Positions 20,943 through 35,285 of a stretch of 64,000 nt of DNA are shown here, piece by piece. Every line of letters begins with the position of its first letter. Within the stretch, counting starts at the first letter, position 1. This DNA is from Lycocorax pyrrhopterus obiensis (Eukaryota > Chordata > Aves > Passeriformes > Paradisaeidae). Where the stretch lies: NCBI GenBank assembly GCA_014706295.1, contig JACSVZ010000004.1, forward strand, positions 89,535,047 to 89,599,046. The letters run 5' to 3'. A program made the position numbers and the translations under genes. Below the pieces are notes generated by a model. The model was given only the letters and a program-made list of their open reading frames with translations. It was not told the DNA's origin and made no database searches.

Positions 20943-23193
20943 AATAAGCCCCTCATTTCTTCAATAGGCTTGAATGTTACCATTCAAGGTATGTCAATTA
21001 TACCAGAATGTCAGTCTGGTATGGTGGTAACACGAAAATACGGAAGTAGTCTATCTAAATAGTGCCAAAATTATTTCCCTTATTAATAATAAAAATCAAG
21101 AAGAAACATACTGCAGTACTGGATTATATGTTATGTGTAGACATATTGACCCTTACTCAATTTGCAGCCTGTTTATGATGTTTCCACACATACATCTACA
21201 GACACATTGCTGCTAAAAGGCTTGGCTTAGAGATCATTTACATGATGTGAATAGTGTGTGTGAGAGATAAAAGTGATAATTGCTGTCATTAACATTTGCT
21301 TTTTCTGTGTTTGGACTTGATTAGCAATGTAAAGGTTGTGTGTGTTCATTTTGGTGGCTAATAATTGTCAATATAAATTACGTAGAGAAAGGAATACTAA
21401 GAATGTTTTAGCAGAACGTTTCATGAAGTACCAGATATCTCCCATTTAGTCATGATAAATGCTGTTTGGGGAGACAGTTTTTGGGAAGCTCACTCCTTTT
21501 CTGTACCATCCATGCACTACCTGTCTAATTTCTGGAAAGTTTCTCTTGTTACTGAAACATAAGATCAGGAGTCAGCTCAGAGCATAATAATTATTGTTTG
21601 GAGGATTTAAGAACTAAGCAGAAACTGTGAGCAGTCAGGAAAAAAATCGGTCAATTAAAGCATTATCTTCACCTGCACCTTTGGATAATTATTACAGACA
21701 AACTGAAGCTTGGGGGATGGGGAAAGGAAAGTGGTTTTCAAGCATACTGGAGATTTTTTTCCATAGTAAAAAAGCAATTGCAGGACTTAATAGATGGATT
21801 GAGGGTGTGCGAGAGGGAACAAAGAGAACCTGTCGCATCATAGCCCTCAAGTGTGTGGCAGTGAAGTGAGTGGGCTTTCAGTCATTAATTAAAAGTGAGG
21901 AAGTAATATCAGGGTTACATTAGTAGACTAAATGTAAAGAATTTGTTCTGTAAGTATCAAATTATTAAGGAGACTGATTTTTGAGGAATGGGAAATTATT
22001 TTGTACATTTGCATGTACACAAAACATGTTTTGCAGTACTGAAGAAGTGGTCTATAACTGCTAGGTTCAATTATTAGGCACTAGCTATGTGCCTAATATG
22101 GCACATGACTATAATAGAGTCACCCCAAGACAGACTAACAAAAAAATTGGAGGACTGGAAACAGATATGCAATCCTTATGGCTATGTTTTAGGAACAAAC
22201 AACAGTTTAGCTTTTTCCGCTTCACTAACAGTCAGTGCCTGCCTTTTTCTCTAAACTTCTGTCCATTTTACATGAGATTCAATGGAAATAATCAGCATGA
22301 AAGAAGAGTAACAGTGAGCGGCAGCATAAACAATTGGAATTGAATCCTAATGAGGGAGAGCAACATCATGAAAGTAGGAAAAATACAAGATCCCGAAAAG
22401 GCTATTGATACTGTGGCAGCTGTGACTGAGCCAGCAGGCTTCCTCATGATGAAGAACCTATTGAAATGAATTACTGCCCTCCCATAACCCTTCTCCAGCT
22501 ATGCCTGTGCACAAAATTTTGTAAATTGTGGTTTTATCACAGCTAGATTTCACTTGTAGATACAAATTTTATTCACTGTTACAAAGTGCTAGAAGCTTTT
22601 ATGGGAATGCTTAATATTTTCTTTAGCATACAACCTTAATTGTGTAAGCTGTTTGCTTAATATTATTAGTATGTTTACTATCATGTGGCTTTTTGCTAAA
22701 TCTCAGTAGAAAAAAGCTGTAGCATTATAGCAGACGGGTATTCTTTTAAGGGTTTTGACATATTATAGAGGCACTAGCATAGATTTTAGTCTAAATTGTA
22801 CATTTCCTAACTGCACTAACACCTAGTTGTTAAATGATCTCTTTCTTAATCTACGGAGTATCTGCATAGCATCCCTCAATTATTTATAACCCTGAATGCA
22901 CATTCCTATCCATGCAAGCTAGGGTAAAAGCATAACTAAGAAGAGGTAGATGATTTTTTTTTTCCCAATTATTGATAGAAGGAGTTAAAGTTCACTACAG
23001 TACTTGGCATATCTGCTGGAGGCACGAGGACTTGGGAACCAGATGGGCACTTCATTTGCTACTTTTCAAGTTGACATTGCCACTATAACGTTTACAGGCT
23101 TTTGTTTAACTTTTGGTTAGTCATTCAAGAGTAAATAAGTCAAGTGGTTACTTGGCTAATTTTTAATTTCCTGCCAATAGAACTATTTAACCT

Positions 23194-24886
23194 TGTGCCT
23201 TGGGTTTAAGTGGCCAGGTTTTTGTAGCGGGGGCGCTCCAAGTATGGCTTCTGTGAGAAGCTGCCAGAAGCTTCCCCTATGTCCAAAAGAAGCAGGTCCA
23301 GCCAGTTCCAAGATGGACCCATGGCTAGCCATGGATGGTGGTAGTGCCTCTGCAATAACATACTTTAAAAATGTACTCAGCAGCAGCTAGAAGGAGTGAG
23401 AATACATGAGTGACAACTCTGCAGAAACCAAGGTCAGTGAAGATGGAGGGGGAAGAGGATCTCCAGGCACTGAAGCTGATTTTCCCCTGCAGCCCATGGT
23501 GAAGACCATAGTCAAGACCATGGTGAGTCAGGCTGTCACCCTGCAGCCCATGGAGGTGCCTGGTGGAGCATATCCACCTGCAGCCTCTGGAGGATGCCAT
23601 GACAGAGCAGGTGGATGCCTGAAAGAGGCTGTGACCCTGTGGGAAATCCATGCTCCTGGCAGGACCTGTGGTCCCATGGAAAGAAGAGCCCTAGCTGGAG
23701 TAGATCTGCTGGCAGAACTTGTGACTCTGTGGGGGACATGAACTGGAGCAGTCTATTACTGAAGGACTGCAGCCTGTGGAAGGGACTTGTGCTGGAGCAG
23801 ATTCTGAAGAACTACAGTCTGTGGGAAGCACTCACATTGGAGAAGTTCATGGAGGACTGTCTCTTGTGGGAGGGACCCATGCTGGAGCAGAAGAGTGTGA
23901 CGAGTACTCCCCCAAACGAGAAAGGAGCAGCAGAAACAACATGTGATGAACTGAGTGCAGCAGCGATTCCTATCCCCTTGTGCCACGGAATCTGGAGTGA
24001 AGTTGAGCCCTGTATTGCTCTTTAACCTTAGCACACCACTAAGGCCCACCCAGCTGCTTGCTCACCCCTCTCCCACAGCAAGATACAGGATGGGATAGAG
24101 AATCAGAAGAATAAAAATGAGAACTTGTGGGATGAGATAAATAGGTAAAGTTTAATAGGTAAAACAAAAGCTGCACATGCATTCAAATCAAAACAAGGAA
24201 TTCATTCACCACTTCCCATTGACAGGAGTTCAGCCATCTCCAGGAGATCTTGCAGGGCTCCACCAGTCTTAACGGTAACTTGAACATAACTTGCAACCTT
24301 GGTCCTTCCTTCTTCTTCTCACAGCTTGTATTGTTGAGCATGACACCATATCTTACGGACTATGCCTTTGGTCAATTGGGGTCAGCTGTCCTGTCTATGT
24401 CCCCTCCCAAATCTGTGTGCACCCCCAGCCTCCTGGGTGGTGGGGTGGTGTGAGAAGCAGAAAAGGCCTTGACTCAGTGTAAGCCCTGCTCAACAATAAC
24501 ATCCCTGTATTATCAACACTGTTTTCATCAGAAATCCAAAACACAGCCTCATATTAGTGCCTATGAAGAAAATGAACTGTATCCTAGACAAACCAGCATA
24601 CCTGCTAAAAAAGGAGAGGAAGGCGAGGGCAGGTGGGTCAGAGGCTTTTCAAAATCTTGTTTTATTTCTCATTATCTTACTGTGATCTGATTGGTAAAAA
24701 ATTAAATTAATTTCCCCAAGTCAAATCTGTTTTGCCCATGAAAGTAACAGCTGAGTGATCTCTCCTTGTCCCTTTCTCAGCCCACAAGCCTTTTGTTGTA
24801 TTTTCTCTCCCCTGTGCAGCTGAGAAGGGGAGTGATTCAGCAGCTTTGATGTGCACCTGGCATCTAGCCAGGGTCAACCCAGCACA
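23194..24886 (+). mobile_element. Solo LTR, sense orientation, interrupted by another LTR
   Basis: It starts TGTGCCTTGGG and ends GGGTCAACCCAGCACA. Its body contains repeated units of the type 'ctgtgggaagg...ctggagcag' and the terminal 'gtgcacctggcatctagcca'. The 40.7 kb element is the same family in reverse. The outer LTR is about 1.1 kb without the insertion at 24.0-24.6 kb. Long open frames at 23.4-24.0 kb come from the short internal repeats of the LTR and carry no protein motif. Flanking duplication is not clear (aacct left, cctt right). It is the only LTR in the window lying in the same direction as the host gene. Confidence 0.78.
24011..24598 (-). mobile_element. LTR nested inside the 23-25 kb LTR
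   Basis: This segment interrupts the outer LTR between 'gttgagccc' and 'ggagaggaaggcg'. It matches the 10.0 kb and 63.4 kb elements: 'cacttcccattgacaggag', 'ggtcaattggggtcagctgt', and 'ttgactcagtgtaagccctg' followed by 'gtattatcaacactgttttc', ending 'aaaccagca'. Minus is the sense strand by comparison with those copies. The left boundary is approximate and no clean duplication is visible. Confidence 0.72.
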
Positions 24887-27499
24887 CCTTTATTATGCTC
24901 TTTTAACCTGATATGATATTGCAAGAACCTTAATTCTTCACCGTTCATTTGTTATTTTTAAGCTTTGGACATGTTAAACAAGTGTTCCTACTCTCTCTCT
25001 ATTTCAATTTAAAATAAAAGAATATTGATTGGTCTTTACATTTTCTAGTAGATGGCTAGAAGTGACAAGGGAACTGTGTGAAGAAGTTCATCAGACTCTG
25101 TATAATTGTTTCTTCTCTGATTCACAAACTTTTAGGTGGTGATTTGCACAGCAGGAAGGTCACAGTGGAGGTTTATACAGTACTGTGCATCAAGAAAAAT
25201 ATGCAGGATGATTTATAAATGTTGAACCACCAGCAAGAATAGCTGTCATATAAATAGCAGGTTATTTAGTCAGATATTTAGTTTTTGAAGGGGCAGGCAT
25301 TGACAATTATATCACTAAAGAGGAAATAGGCCTTTACAAATTTGTCTTGTCTTTTCATATTGTTTATTTGTTAGATTTAAAATAAAATGCAAAAGAGAAA
25401 GAGTGACAGCATAATACTTTTTTGTTGCTTGGTTGAGTATTGTTCTCAATTTTGATCCTGTACATTGCAAAGTGAGAAGCAACATGTGGAATGGATGGTC
25501 CATTAATTAAGAAAATGGTTTAGTAATCAGAAAAGGTATATTTAGTTTTCTTGTGTGACCTTAACCTACTCACTTAAGCCAGTGTCCAATTTCTTTTCTA
25601 TAAAGTGAGTATGACAGTAACCCTCTACTACAGTGGCTATTTAAACAATAGCAACACTAAGACATAAGATTCCCCAGTAAAATGATGATGAAGACAATTA
25701 AGTATCCAAAAGGGAAAGTTGTAAGGAAGCAGTATACTAAGCTGTGACTTTTTATCTCTCAACATAAAATCTAGCATGTAAGCTAAACAAAGCACTGTGG
25801 GATTTGAAGGAAAGTTTTTCATTTATTTATGATTTCAAACATAGTGCTATTTCTGTGAATTGTTATGAATATCTTCTTCATATTAGTTTTTTGACTACTG
25901 ATCAAAGTTACTGCTGGGAAATCAAGTCCTTTGCTAAAACAAATTATTTGATAAAATTTTGTATTATTCAATGTAGAGACTAAGTTCCACAAAATCATCT
26001 GGGGGGGACTGGACATTGAGTTTAAAAGAATTTTAATTTTTAACTGGGAGTCATTTAATTGAATTTCCCTGAGACAGTGTCTCAAACAGCAAAAAAAAAC
26101 CCTCAGCAGAAATGTTTAAAAGTTCCAGCTATTAAGAGAATATGCTTTGTTAGAAGGAAGAGTGTGGTCCTGCAAATGCAAGGTCAGTGTTTATCTGTGT
26201 TGTTGTCCACACATCCATTGGCTAGTGATATGTGATTTAGCTGGCAGCTATTATCTTATTGGTATTCAGTTGCAAATTACGAATGTTCTGATGTTAAGTG
26301 AGCTGAATGTTTTGATTATAAGTGAGCTGAAAATGTTCAGTATGTTTCCTTGCAAAATACACTGTTATCTAAGTGATCTTGAAAGAATGTGGACGATATG
26401 TCGTTTGGAAAAGTAAATTAAATCTATGACAGTAAAGTTACTTCAGTTGGTCATAAAAGTTTATCACATTTTGTGGTAAAACATGGTCATTCCTAGATGA
26501 CAGCACTCCTGTGTCATTACACCTATTTCAGCTAAGCCTCATGAGGTTCCAGGACAGATTTCCCTCTCAGAAACTGGCTGGGAAAAGACCAGCATTTTAT
26601 CACAGTGGTCCTTGACACACTGCAGTATTTTATGAGTTCACGGTATGGATTTCTGCTTAAGCTCAAAATTTTCACTCAGCTGACAGTGGCTGTAATTTTC
26701 AGTCTGGCATTCTTCAAGTATTTGCTTACACTTCAGTTCTTCAGACATTTATTTATTGCTTTGTGTGTGGTTCTTCTGTTCATATGTCAGTTCCTGATCC
26801 TAGAAGTTGTTGTGTATGCTTTATCCTGGGCTCTGAAGGGAGTTCATTTTAAAAAACAGATTAAAAATTACTAAACTATAGATTAAGAAAGGAATTCTAT
26901 CTGGATTTACCACTATTCCTTTACTGTATCAACAAGTGTACTTTCAGAGTTGTAAAATAAAAATCCATTTTCAGAATTTTTAGATAATCTGCTTAAAATG
27001 CTTTTCTTCATTTCATGCTATCTATAGCTTTAGATATAATACATTTTTTTGAGCATCAGCCTTTTCTATACATATTATGCTGCCTTGGCAGCACAAAATA
27101 CTGTAGTTTTAGTAGGACTTCTACATGGATGTGGATTACAGGCAGTGCTTGCCTGTAACCTTGTTGTTGGTTTCTGACTTACTACCAGCCTACTGCCGCT
27201 ACTTCAAAATGTCATTAATAACATTTCTGTAAGAGTGGAAGATGGATCTGATCTATGTTAAATAACTGTTTTAAACATAAGTTATCCAAACATATATGGT
27301 TTGCATCACAAAATGCATGTTACGGGTTTCAGAGACACTATTAACAGTCATGAAACTGTCAAGTTTGGTACTCTGGGAGCACAGCCCCTTTCTGATATGT
27401 GGAATCTTTTCTGTACTGCTATCTAGTGAACTATTCATTGTACTTCAAGGAATCCACCTCACTTCACGTAGTCCCATTCACCATACTTTTTTTGTCCCA

Positions 27500-28240
27500 A
27501 ACCTTATACTCATTCTGGTCAAAATACTTCTGCTAAGACAGTCTAGCTGTGTTCCCCAACCTTTCTTTCTGATCTCCACCCTTTTTCCACCCCCTCTACA
27601 AATCACAGTCTACTTTTAGCGGAAAACATAAGATTTTTCTTTATCCAGCTTTTATCTATCTTTCTTTCCCGTCTAGCTTCCCATCTTAATTTCCCTAGCT
27701 TCCTCTTTACAATGACTCCCCTAATTTGTTATCCTGCTCCTTCCTTTCTTGTGTCCCTGATCTTCTCTTTCTTTGTCTCCCACTAGTCAATTTCATTTGA
27801 TTTTATGAATTTTTCTTTCTAGTTTCTTTCCCTGAATCATATTTTACTCTGAACACAATGTCAGTCTCTGATGCATCAATCCTTTTGGTGCCACTTCTAA
27901 TAGCTAACCAAGTCCTTCTCTTTCTGCCATTTTCATCCCTTTCTCCTGGCCTCCAATCCCTCTCTTACTATTTCTCATCTCTTTGCACAATCTGTCATGG
28001 CTGTTCTTCCCCATGGGTCTTAAATCAGCAGCTTTGTGTCAAATATTCTTTTTCTTTTTTCTCCAGTTATAACCTCCCTACCCCGTCAAACACATCCCAT
28101 AATTTTATATTCACACTTCAACATCTGCCTTTAACTTTCACAATGGCAGATGCCCACAAAGCTTTACCAAGACATCTCGGTTCCCAGATCTCCTCTTGCC
28201 TATTTCCTCCAGGTCCATGCAGCTGCTGCCACTCACTCAC
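27500..28240. other. Pyrimidine-rich intronic stretch
   Basis: The + strand is strongly enriched in C and T for about 700 bp (runs such as 'cttcctttcttgtgtccctg'). An open frame at 27858-28262 has biased, hydrophobic composition and no recognisable domain. It may be a decayed repeat. I cannot name it. Confidence 0.5.
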
Positions 28241-31139
28241 CTTGGATTGTCAGGAAAAGTAGGCATTAACAACAGTAGGTTGAAGAGATGGTTGAAAGCA
28301 GCAAATATACAGGAGTCATCAAGGTGTCTGGGAAAGGAGGATATAGTTTTCTGTAGAAGATCTGCAACAATAGACTTCAGAAATTAAGTATTTTTAAAGG
28401 GTTGTTGGAGTAAATTCTGAGTCATATTGCTGTTTTGTCTTCCTCCTTGCTGTCTTCTACCAGTTTCTTAGTTCAAAAGATTTTTTTTGCTTGACTTTTT
28501 CCTGAACACCACTTGATTCACTGGAGAGCTTGAACCATGCTTTTGGGCTCAAGGCATTATTAATTGTTACAACATAAGCAACAATTATGACTGATAAATT
28601 TCCCCTTTGTCTCCCAAGGAAATTTTCAGTATTTTGACATCATTCTGTGTAATTCAGAAGCCTGAATGTCCCATATTTCATGCCATTTTAAAGCTGCTCT
28701 CTCTGAATGTTCGTATAAATATATATATTGTTGTAATTAGCCACAACTAAAACTGGCAATAAATACCCTGGCAATCAGAACACAAAGTTTAACCTCTTAT
28801 GCTAAAAATCTTGTTATTGGTAAAAAACCCTGTGCTTTTATGTCTAGCCAAGAATTTACTGTTAGAATAACTGAATGTTAGCAGTTTAATAAAAGAATTA
28901 CTAGTCCAGATTAAATGGTTATAGGAGGAGATAGAAGACATGAAAGGAACTATACAGAAAAACAGTATGGTTACAATTGTTATATAGTATTACTGGGCTA
29001 CAGACAAATATTTTCTGTCTAGAATTGCAGTACTGATGTAATAAATTTGGACTTTTGTCTGAATTGCATATTTTATTTATGACTCACCTGCTATTCTTAA
29101 GATCTAGGATATTTAAAATTAAATAGCAATTACAAGGTTACTGGAGCTGATTTTAGAGGTCTTAATCTGCTGTTTTGCAATAACAATATTATTTATTCTT
29201 CAATATGTTGAAAGGAAAATTAAAGCCATGTTTATTGTGTTTCTTTAAAAGTCAAGTCCCCTTTAAAATAGTAATTTGATAATTAACGTAATTTAATTAG
29301 GCATGCAAGTGAGTGTCACCATGCTTATAAAGGACACAGAATATGGCCCCAAACAATTCTTTCACTGGACCATCTTGGTTTATTAATTTTCATTCTGGTT
29401 TTAATTTTTTCCTTTATGATTTACTGTGGTTTTTTTCAAATAATTCCCAAATGAAAGAATGTATAACATTTTAAGTAGAAATAATGTTGCTTAGTTGAAA
29501 ACTATATAATACAATTCCAACAGATGACAACATTTTTCAGCATCTTTAATGTTGGACTTAGCTTTACTGCTTATGTTGGGTGTTATTACTTAGAAATATT
29601 GACTTTGATATACTGCATCTTAATCTAGACATTTAAAGGAAGCATTTCAGCTAGGAATACAATCAACTCTATGATCTCTGTCAATGAACAAAAACTTTAT
29701 TCTTTAGGTGGTAATTGATACCATAGGTGCACCTTAAGGTGACAAAATACATATTAAAAATTAAAAAATAGAGCTAAATATCGAAAGCTGTATACCAAAA
29801 GCTATAGTTATGCACTTGTGAAAACAAAACAAAACAACTTCTACTGGATAATTGTTTACAGAAGATAAAATGAACTTCGGTATACCTAAGATATATTTCA
29901 GTATGATGGAGGGAGTATTCTAATAGTAGTTGCAGTCTCAGTGTCCTTGGTATTGACATTTAGTTCTCAGTGGAGCTCAACACTGTCTTCCGTGTGAAGA
30001 ATGTTCATAGGCTCATTTCAGTGGTGGATGTTCAGTCACGTTTATTTTCAGCAAGCCATGGTCCTGCCATGCTGCTTCTAAAAAGACAATCTCAGTAAGC
30101 TTGACATGGTGCATAACTGCTTCAATATGCAGTGACTTGTATGGAGTATCAGTATGGAGTCCAGGTAATTATTTCATATTGCTTTTATCCAGGGATAAAT
30201 GTTTGCATTCTACAAACAGATTTGTGTTACAACTCTGCATATAATGTGTCAAACTATACTGTACTTCTGCTTGATCTGGGTCTAGATCAGGTACCCATAT
30301 TCCATCCTTACAGACAGATGCTACAACCTTATTTAAAAAAATGGTCTTTATTACTCACTATTGACTCAAAAAATTGTACTTTTTTTACTTACTCAGCACA
30401 TATCTAATAATTTCCTTTTATATGTCACAGGTCCTTGAGGACCATACTAGTCATGAAAAACTCTCTGCAGAAAATATGAGTAGTGATTAAAGTTTAGCAA
30501 GGTTTACTTTCATTTCAAAACTGAAACAGGTGCATTCTCTTACTACATATGTAGTGTAAATTCAACATTTAAGAAGTTGCACTCAGTTAAGTTACATTAT
30601 TTTCATAAAAATAATACAACTGCCAAGTAATATCTTTGCGAGAACATGTACAAAAAACCCCCTCATTTTAATCTGAAAAAATACATTTGACTGTAATTGT
30701 CTTATAAATTTTTGACATATTTGACAAAATGTTTAAACTTACATGTCTAAGTGCACTGAATTTTTTAATAAAGCTGTTCATAATTGGTTTTGTATATTGT
30801 GTAGCTCAAAGGATAATTTTGTATTTAAAAAGTTATCAGATTTGAAGTAGACTTTACTAAGTGTGAGCGAACTTACTGAACATTCGATATGCTTCATGAT
30901 TGTAGCTTCCTTATATGCAGTAATATAAATTAATTTGTGATTATAAATTTTGTGTTTGAACTTCATTATGTTTCATTATAAGTAGTCTGAATCTTCACTG
31001 AGGATTCCAAAAGTACTGTAAAGGTTTCAGTATTAATTTTAGTGGTATTCAAAGTTTTCACATGTAATAAATAATCTTAATTTTGTACATTAAGGGCATT
31101 TGATTTGTTTTTAATAATGTCCATTTTTTTGGTGTTTAG

Positions 31140-31328
31140 CTCCTTATTGCAGTTTAAACCCTACCTTGAGGAATGGTGGAATTATGAATAAAACAGGTGG
31201 TCCCGCTGGAAGCAAAGTTCGCTATTATTGCAAACCTGGGTATAGGATGATTGGTCACAACAATGCGACGTGCAGGCGCCACCAAAATGGCATGTACCAG
31301 TGGGATTCTCCTGTGCCAATCTGCCACG
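31140..31328 (+). CDS. CSMD1: CSMD exon 7 of window: one complete sushi domain
   Basis: The 189-nt exon, phase 1 at both ends, lies between GGTGTTTAG and GTAAGA. It reads APYCSLNPTLRNGGIMNKTG, then GSKVRYYCKPGYRMIGHNNA and TCRRHQNGMYQWDSPVPICH. All four sushi cysteines (YCS, YYC, TCR, ICH), the CKPGY motif and the late Trp (YQWDS) are present. Glycosylation sequons are NKT and NAT. It directly follows the second CUB and opens the run of tandem sushi domains. Confidence 0.96.
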
Positions 31329-31817
31329 GTAAGATACTGCTTTCTTCTTGAGTAGGCTTCTATAATTTCATTGTAAGGCTACTTCACAAAACAGAGGTAC
31401 AGCATTGTCAATAGTTCTGTGTGCCAAGAGAGACACTGACATCATGAGCTGATCCAAACACCTATTGACTTGTGTATTTCATGTGTGCAGAACTGAAGTA
31501 TTATGAACTATTCATGTAGTCAAATACAGACCAAATGAAAAATATGTTTTTAGTATTTTTCTTTAGTAATGTACATACCTATAAACAGACCACAGGTCTT
31601 TATATTGTATTACAGAACATTTAATAAAATTCAGTAGTTATAAGGAATTACTTTATTATTTTAGAAAATCATTTCATAACCAGTGTTTTAAAGACATAAC
31701 CTGTAACTTCTTTTCTGTCTTTTTTTTTTTTTTTTTAATATCCTGAAGCTGAACCAGGGTCTATTTTAGCTTGCTGCTCTTGCTAAGAGTAGTTACTGTT
31801 TGTCAAATGTATATGCC

Positions 31818-31962
31818 CCATCCCTGGAAGTGTTCACGGCCAGGTTGGATGGGGCTCTGAGCAACCTGGTCTAGTGAAAGGTATCCCTGCCCATAACAGG
31901 GGTTTGGAACCAGATGGTCTTTAATGTCCCTTCCAACCCAAGCTATTCTATGATTCTATGAT
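31818..31962 (+). repeat. CR1 LINE 3' end, sense
   Basis: It reads 'catccctggaagtgttcacg', 'ccaggttggatggggctctg', 'gcaacctggtctagtgaaag' and ends 'ctattctatgattctatgat', the typical CR1 3' terminus with its short tail repeats. The preserved tail means the element is truncated only at its 5' end. Confidence 0.95.
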
Positions 31963-34900
31963 AATATCAGGGACCTGGGGAAGGGGAAGAAGGCTGAAAA
32001 TTCTATCTGTATCATATATGGCCTGTTGTAACTTGTATCTGCTTCTAGTCTGCTAGATACAGAATGAAATTATAGTAGCCCTCATATTTAAGAACATGAT
32101 TTGATTAAAACTTGCCTTTACTTCTTTTTAACTTTGTAAGACGTTAACATCAGTTTTTCATGTCTCCTTCAAGAAAGTATTTTGCTTGATGTTTCATCAG
32201 TGATGGTTCAGATATTTCTGAAAAGACCATGAGATGAAAGTTCTGTTTTGTGAATTACAAAAAAAAAAAAAAAGGCCACCTGAGATTTGGCATAATGCTT
32301 ACTTTTCTGTTGGGAGCTATTTTGCTGGCTAGCTGGCAGGTGTCTTCTTTCAAAAGGTACTGAAATTTTGGCATCTTAATCTGGAACTCAGTTACTCTAA
32401 GTATGTGAGGATAGAGACAGTATAGCGTGTGTACTTGTTAGACTAGGGGAGTTTGGCCCATAAACTTTAGGAGGCCCTATATTGTACTTCTCTCTAGAAT
32501 TTAAGATCTCGTGATTCCTCAGCTGTCGGAAATTCTATGCAAATGTAACCCTTCTCTTTGTACTGCTGATCTATCCAGACAAGATTAGCCTGCTACTGCT
32601 ACTTCCACTATTGTTCAACCAAATAACAGGGTTCTGTATAATGAAAATATGATCCAGCACTTAAAATTTCTTAATAAGTCTGATTTTTTTCATAGTTTCG
32701 GTTTTTTTAGAACAGTCTAATGTTAAGTGTGTCTTTTTACATTTCTAGTTTTTATATTTTATGTTCACATTTTTATGTTCACAATGGCAGAGAAAGTGTT
32801 TCAAATTTGCCATTCTAACCTTGAAAATTATGTCCAAACATAATGAGGTGTGTGAATGGAGAAAAAAGTTCTTTGCACAATTTAAGAAAAAAGTCCCCAG
32901 TTTTAAGGACAGAACGGAATAATTCACAGAAAGGAGAAGGAAAAATGTACAGATATGTGCAGGACTTGACATACCGTCCCAGGACTTGATAGTGGATAAC
33001 CAGGAGTAAAAGAGTCCCAGAAAGTAATAGATTCTGAACAGAACTTAAGCCAACTCAAGAAAATCCTAAAATACTTCAGATACTGTGTCTGCCTGTATTT
33101 CATCACTATGTGCAAGAAGGAGCTTTGAAATTTTAGCAATCTAGCACGCTCACAAATACTTTTTTCTTGAATTTTAAGCAGTATTTATAATTTCATCAAT
33201 ATATGTGGCTGTGGGTATGTAGATTTCTGTAAATAGAGGGAGAAAAAATATTTGCAAGATAGGGTGTTTAATCTTTACTATAAATTTCTTATAAATGTAA
33301 GATTCCTCATTTTAATATATAACTTTACAACTCTGACACAATTATTCCAACTTGTATGTCTGAATGAGGCATATGTTTTTCAAAAAACTCTGAAATGGAG
33401 AGCATATTTCAAAATTTATTCAGTACCTGTTATCAAAATGCTTTCTCTTTGAAAATTAATTAAACTTACACATTTGGTCCAGCTCATGGATTTCATTATA
33501 AGATCTTTCTAAATAAAAACGCCTTTGATTAGTTCAGAAATTTCTGTAAAACCACTCCTGCAGGGTTACATTTGTAATTAATAAGTTGGCTGTGTCAGAA
33601 TTAATTTTTGAAATCAAGTTTGATCATATTATCAAAAAGGGGAATTATTTTTTGCATATCTATTACAACAACATCTAATTTGAATATGAACACATCTGAT
33701 ATGAGTTAATCTGATAGAGTCAGAAGATATTTTCAGTTCCAGTCTTCTCAAATGCAAATGCTTGTAATAATGTCCTGAATGCTGTATAAAGAACTTGACT
33801 TCTATCTAGGAAATTAGAACTTATTGTTATTGCTTTTATTTCATTTGTGAAGTGAAAAGAGAAACAAAAGTCATGCTACATTCGAAATAGATATGCAGAG
33901 AAATTAACAATTATATAAAAACAGTAAGCTGCTGAGAGGAAATAGTAAGGCCCCAGTAATGACACTGGCAATGACATATATCATCTTAGCCACTGACTAT
34001 CTTAGGTGTAGATTGCCATGCTGGGGGAGACAAGGAAGAGAAGACTGAGGCTGGGGATTAAGAGATGATAAGAGAAAATATAAGAAAAGCTTGGCAAGGA
34101 GAGCAGTTAGAATGAAAAACTGAAAGCAAGTTGTCAGGTTCAATACGGCTCAGCAGTGCTGGGTTGCAGGAGTCTGGAGGCTGACGTGGTACCAGCAAGA
34201 GTGCAAAAGAGTGGCCATGTTCCTCTGGCAGGCATGAGCAAATGCCCCTCTTTATCCCACCTGTTCTTCCTGTACAGGACTCAGCTTTTGACTTTGTTCT
34301 TCCCGATTTATCCCACTCATTCTTAAATGAGCTAAAAATAATTTTAAAGAGCCTTGAAAAACCCTTGGCTGCTTTTCACTGTTTGAAATACTCCCTAGTA
34401 GGTTTATAAAAGAAAACTGGAGGTACCTACTTTAAGGATGTTCTCATCTGGATTGTAAGTACTTGGAAAGCCTCAATATCTATGACACAGTAATGATAAA
34501 AATATATCTGATGCCAACAGTTCCTGCTTAAAATGCTGATTCTGGGTACTGTCATTATGGATACCTCTGTGCTTGAAGTGCATAGATGTACATTGTGGAG
34601 CTAGAGATCTTTGTACGTTTTGCTGTACTGAAAAAGATTATTCCAGGACCATGACTGTGTTCCATGTCTGCACTGGGAGACTGGACTTGAAAATACCCAT
34701 TTACAGTTTGCACAAGACCTATGACTCTGAGGCCACCAAACTTCTTCCTCATAAAATTAGGTGTTCTGTGTTTTTGGGCATGGAATTAAACTTGGCCCTT
34801 TTGCCTTTTTGGTAAATGTTACTATGCAAAAATGTCTCTCCTTAGCACACAGTCTTAAAAATGTGAGGTAAGTAGCAAATTAAAAATAGCAAATCCCAGC

Positions 34901-35139
34901 TACTTCTTATAAACCAGTGACCATATTTCAGAATATAAAACAATAAGTATACTATTCTAGACTAAGAAAAGCCCAGAAATTTAAGGGGAAACCTGGTAAC
35001 AATCTTTTAATAAGCTAAAAGTAGTTCCAAAGATGAATGAAATAATGAATCTATGTTCTTTCTAGATAGAGGAATTACAGCTGACCTTACTTGAGCAGGA
35101 TCCTAAGTTAGGTTTTTATTTATTTTTTTATTCTTTCCT

Positions 35140-35285
35140 CAGAGGGGCTAATGAAATACTGGAATAGATTGCCTGTGGAGAGTGTGAAATTTTCATTATT
35201 GGAGGTCTTTCAAGAACAAATTAGGTCAAGATTGGTGGAGTACAATTTTGACTTGTGAGAGGAGAATAGACTAGATGACTGCTTA
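35140..35285 (+). repeat. Old CR1-like 3' fragment, sense
   Basis: 'aaatactggaatagattgcc', then 'tggagagtgtgaaattttca', 'attggaggtctttcaagaac' and 'gaatagactagatgactgct' follow the order of the CR1 region just upstream of the 3' tail. It is strongly diverged, so it is an ancient copy. Confidence 0.65.

Noticed and set aside
23406..24049. Open frames up to 136 codons on both strands around 23.4-24.0 kb
   Set aside because: They fall in an LTR made of short repeated units. The same repeats occur in reverse at 40.7-41.5 kb, and the frames have no conserved domain.
26605..26874. Hydrophobic 89-codon frame resembling a small membrane protein
   Set aside because: T-rich DNA codes for Phe and Leu by default. 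There is no start context, splice structure or recognised family.
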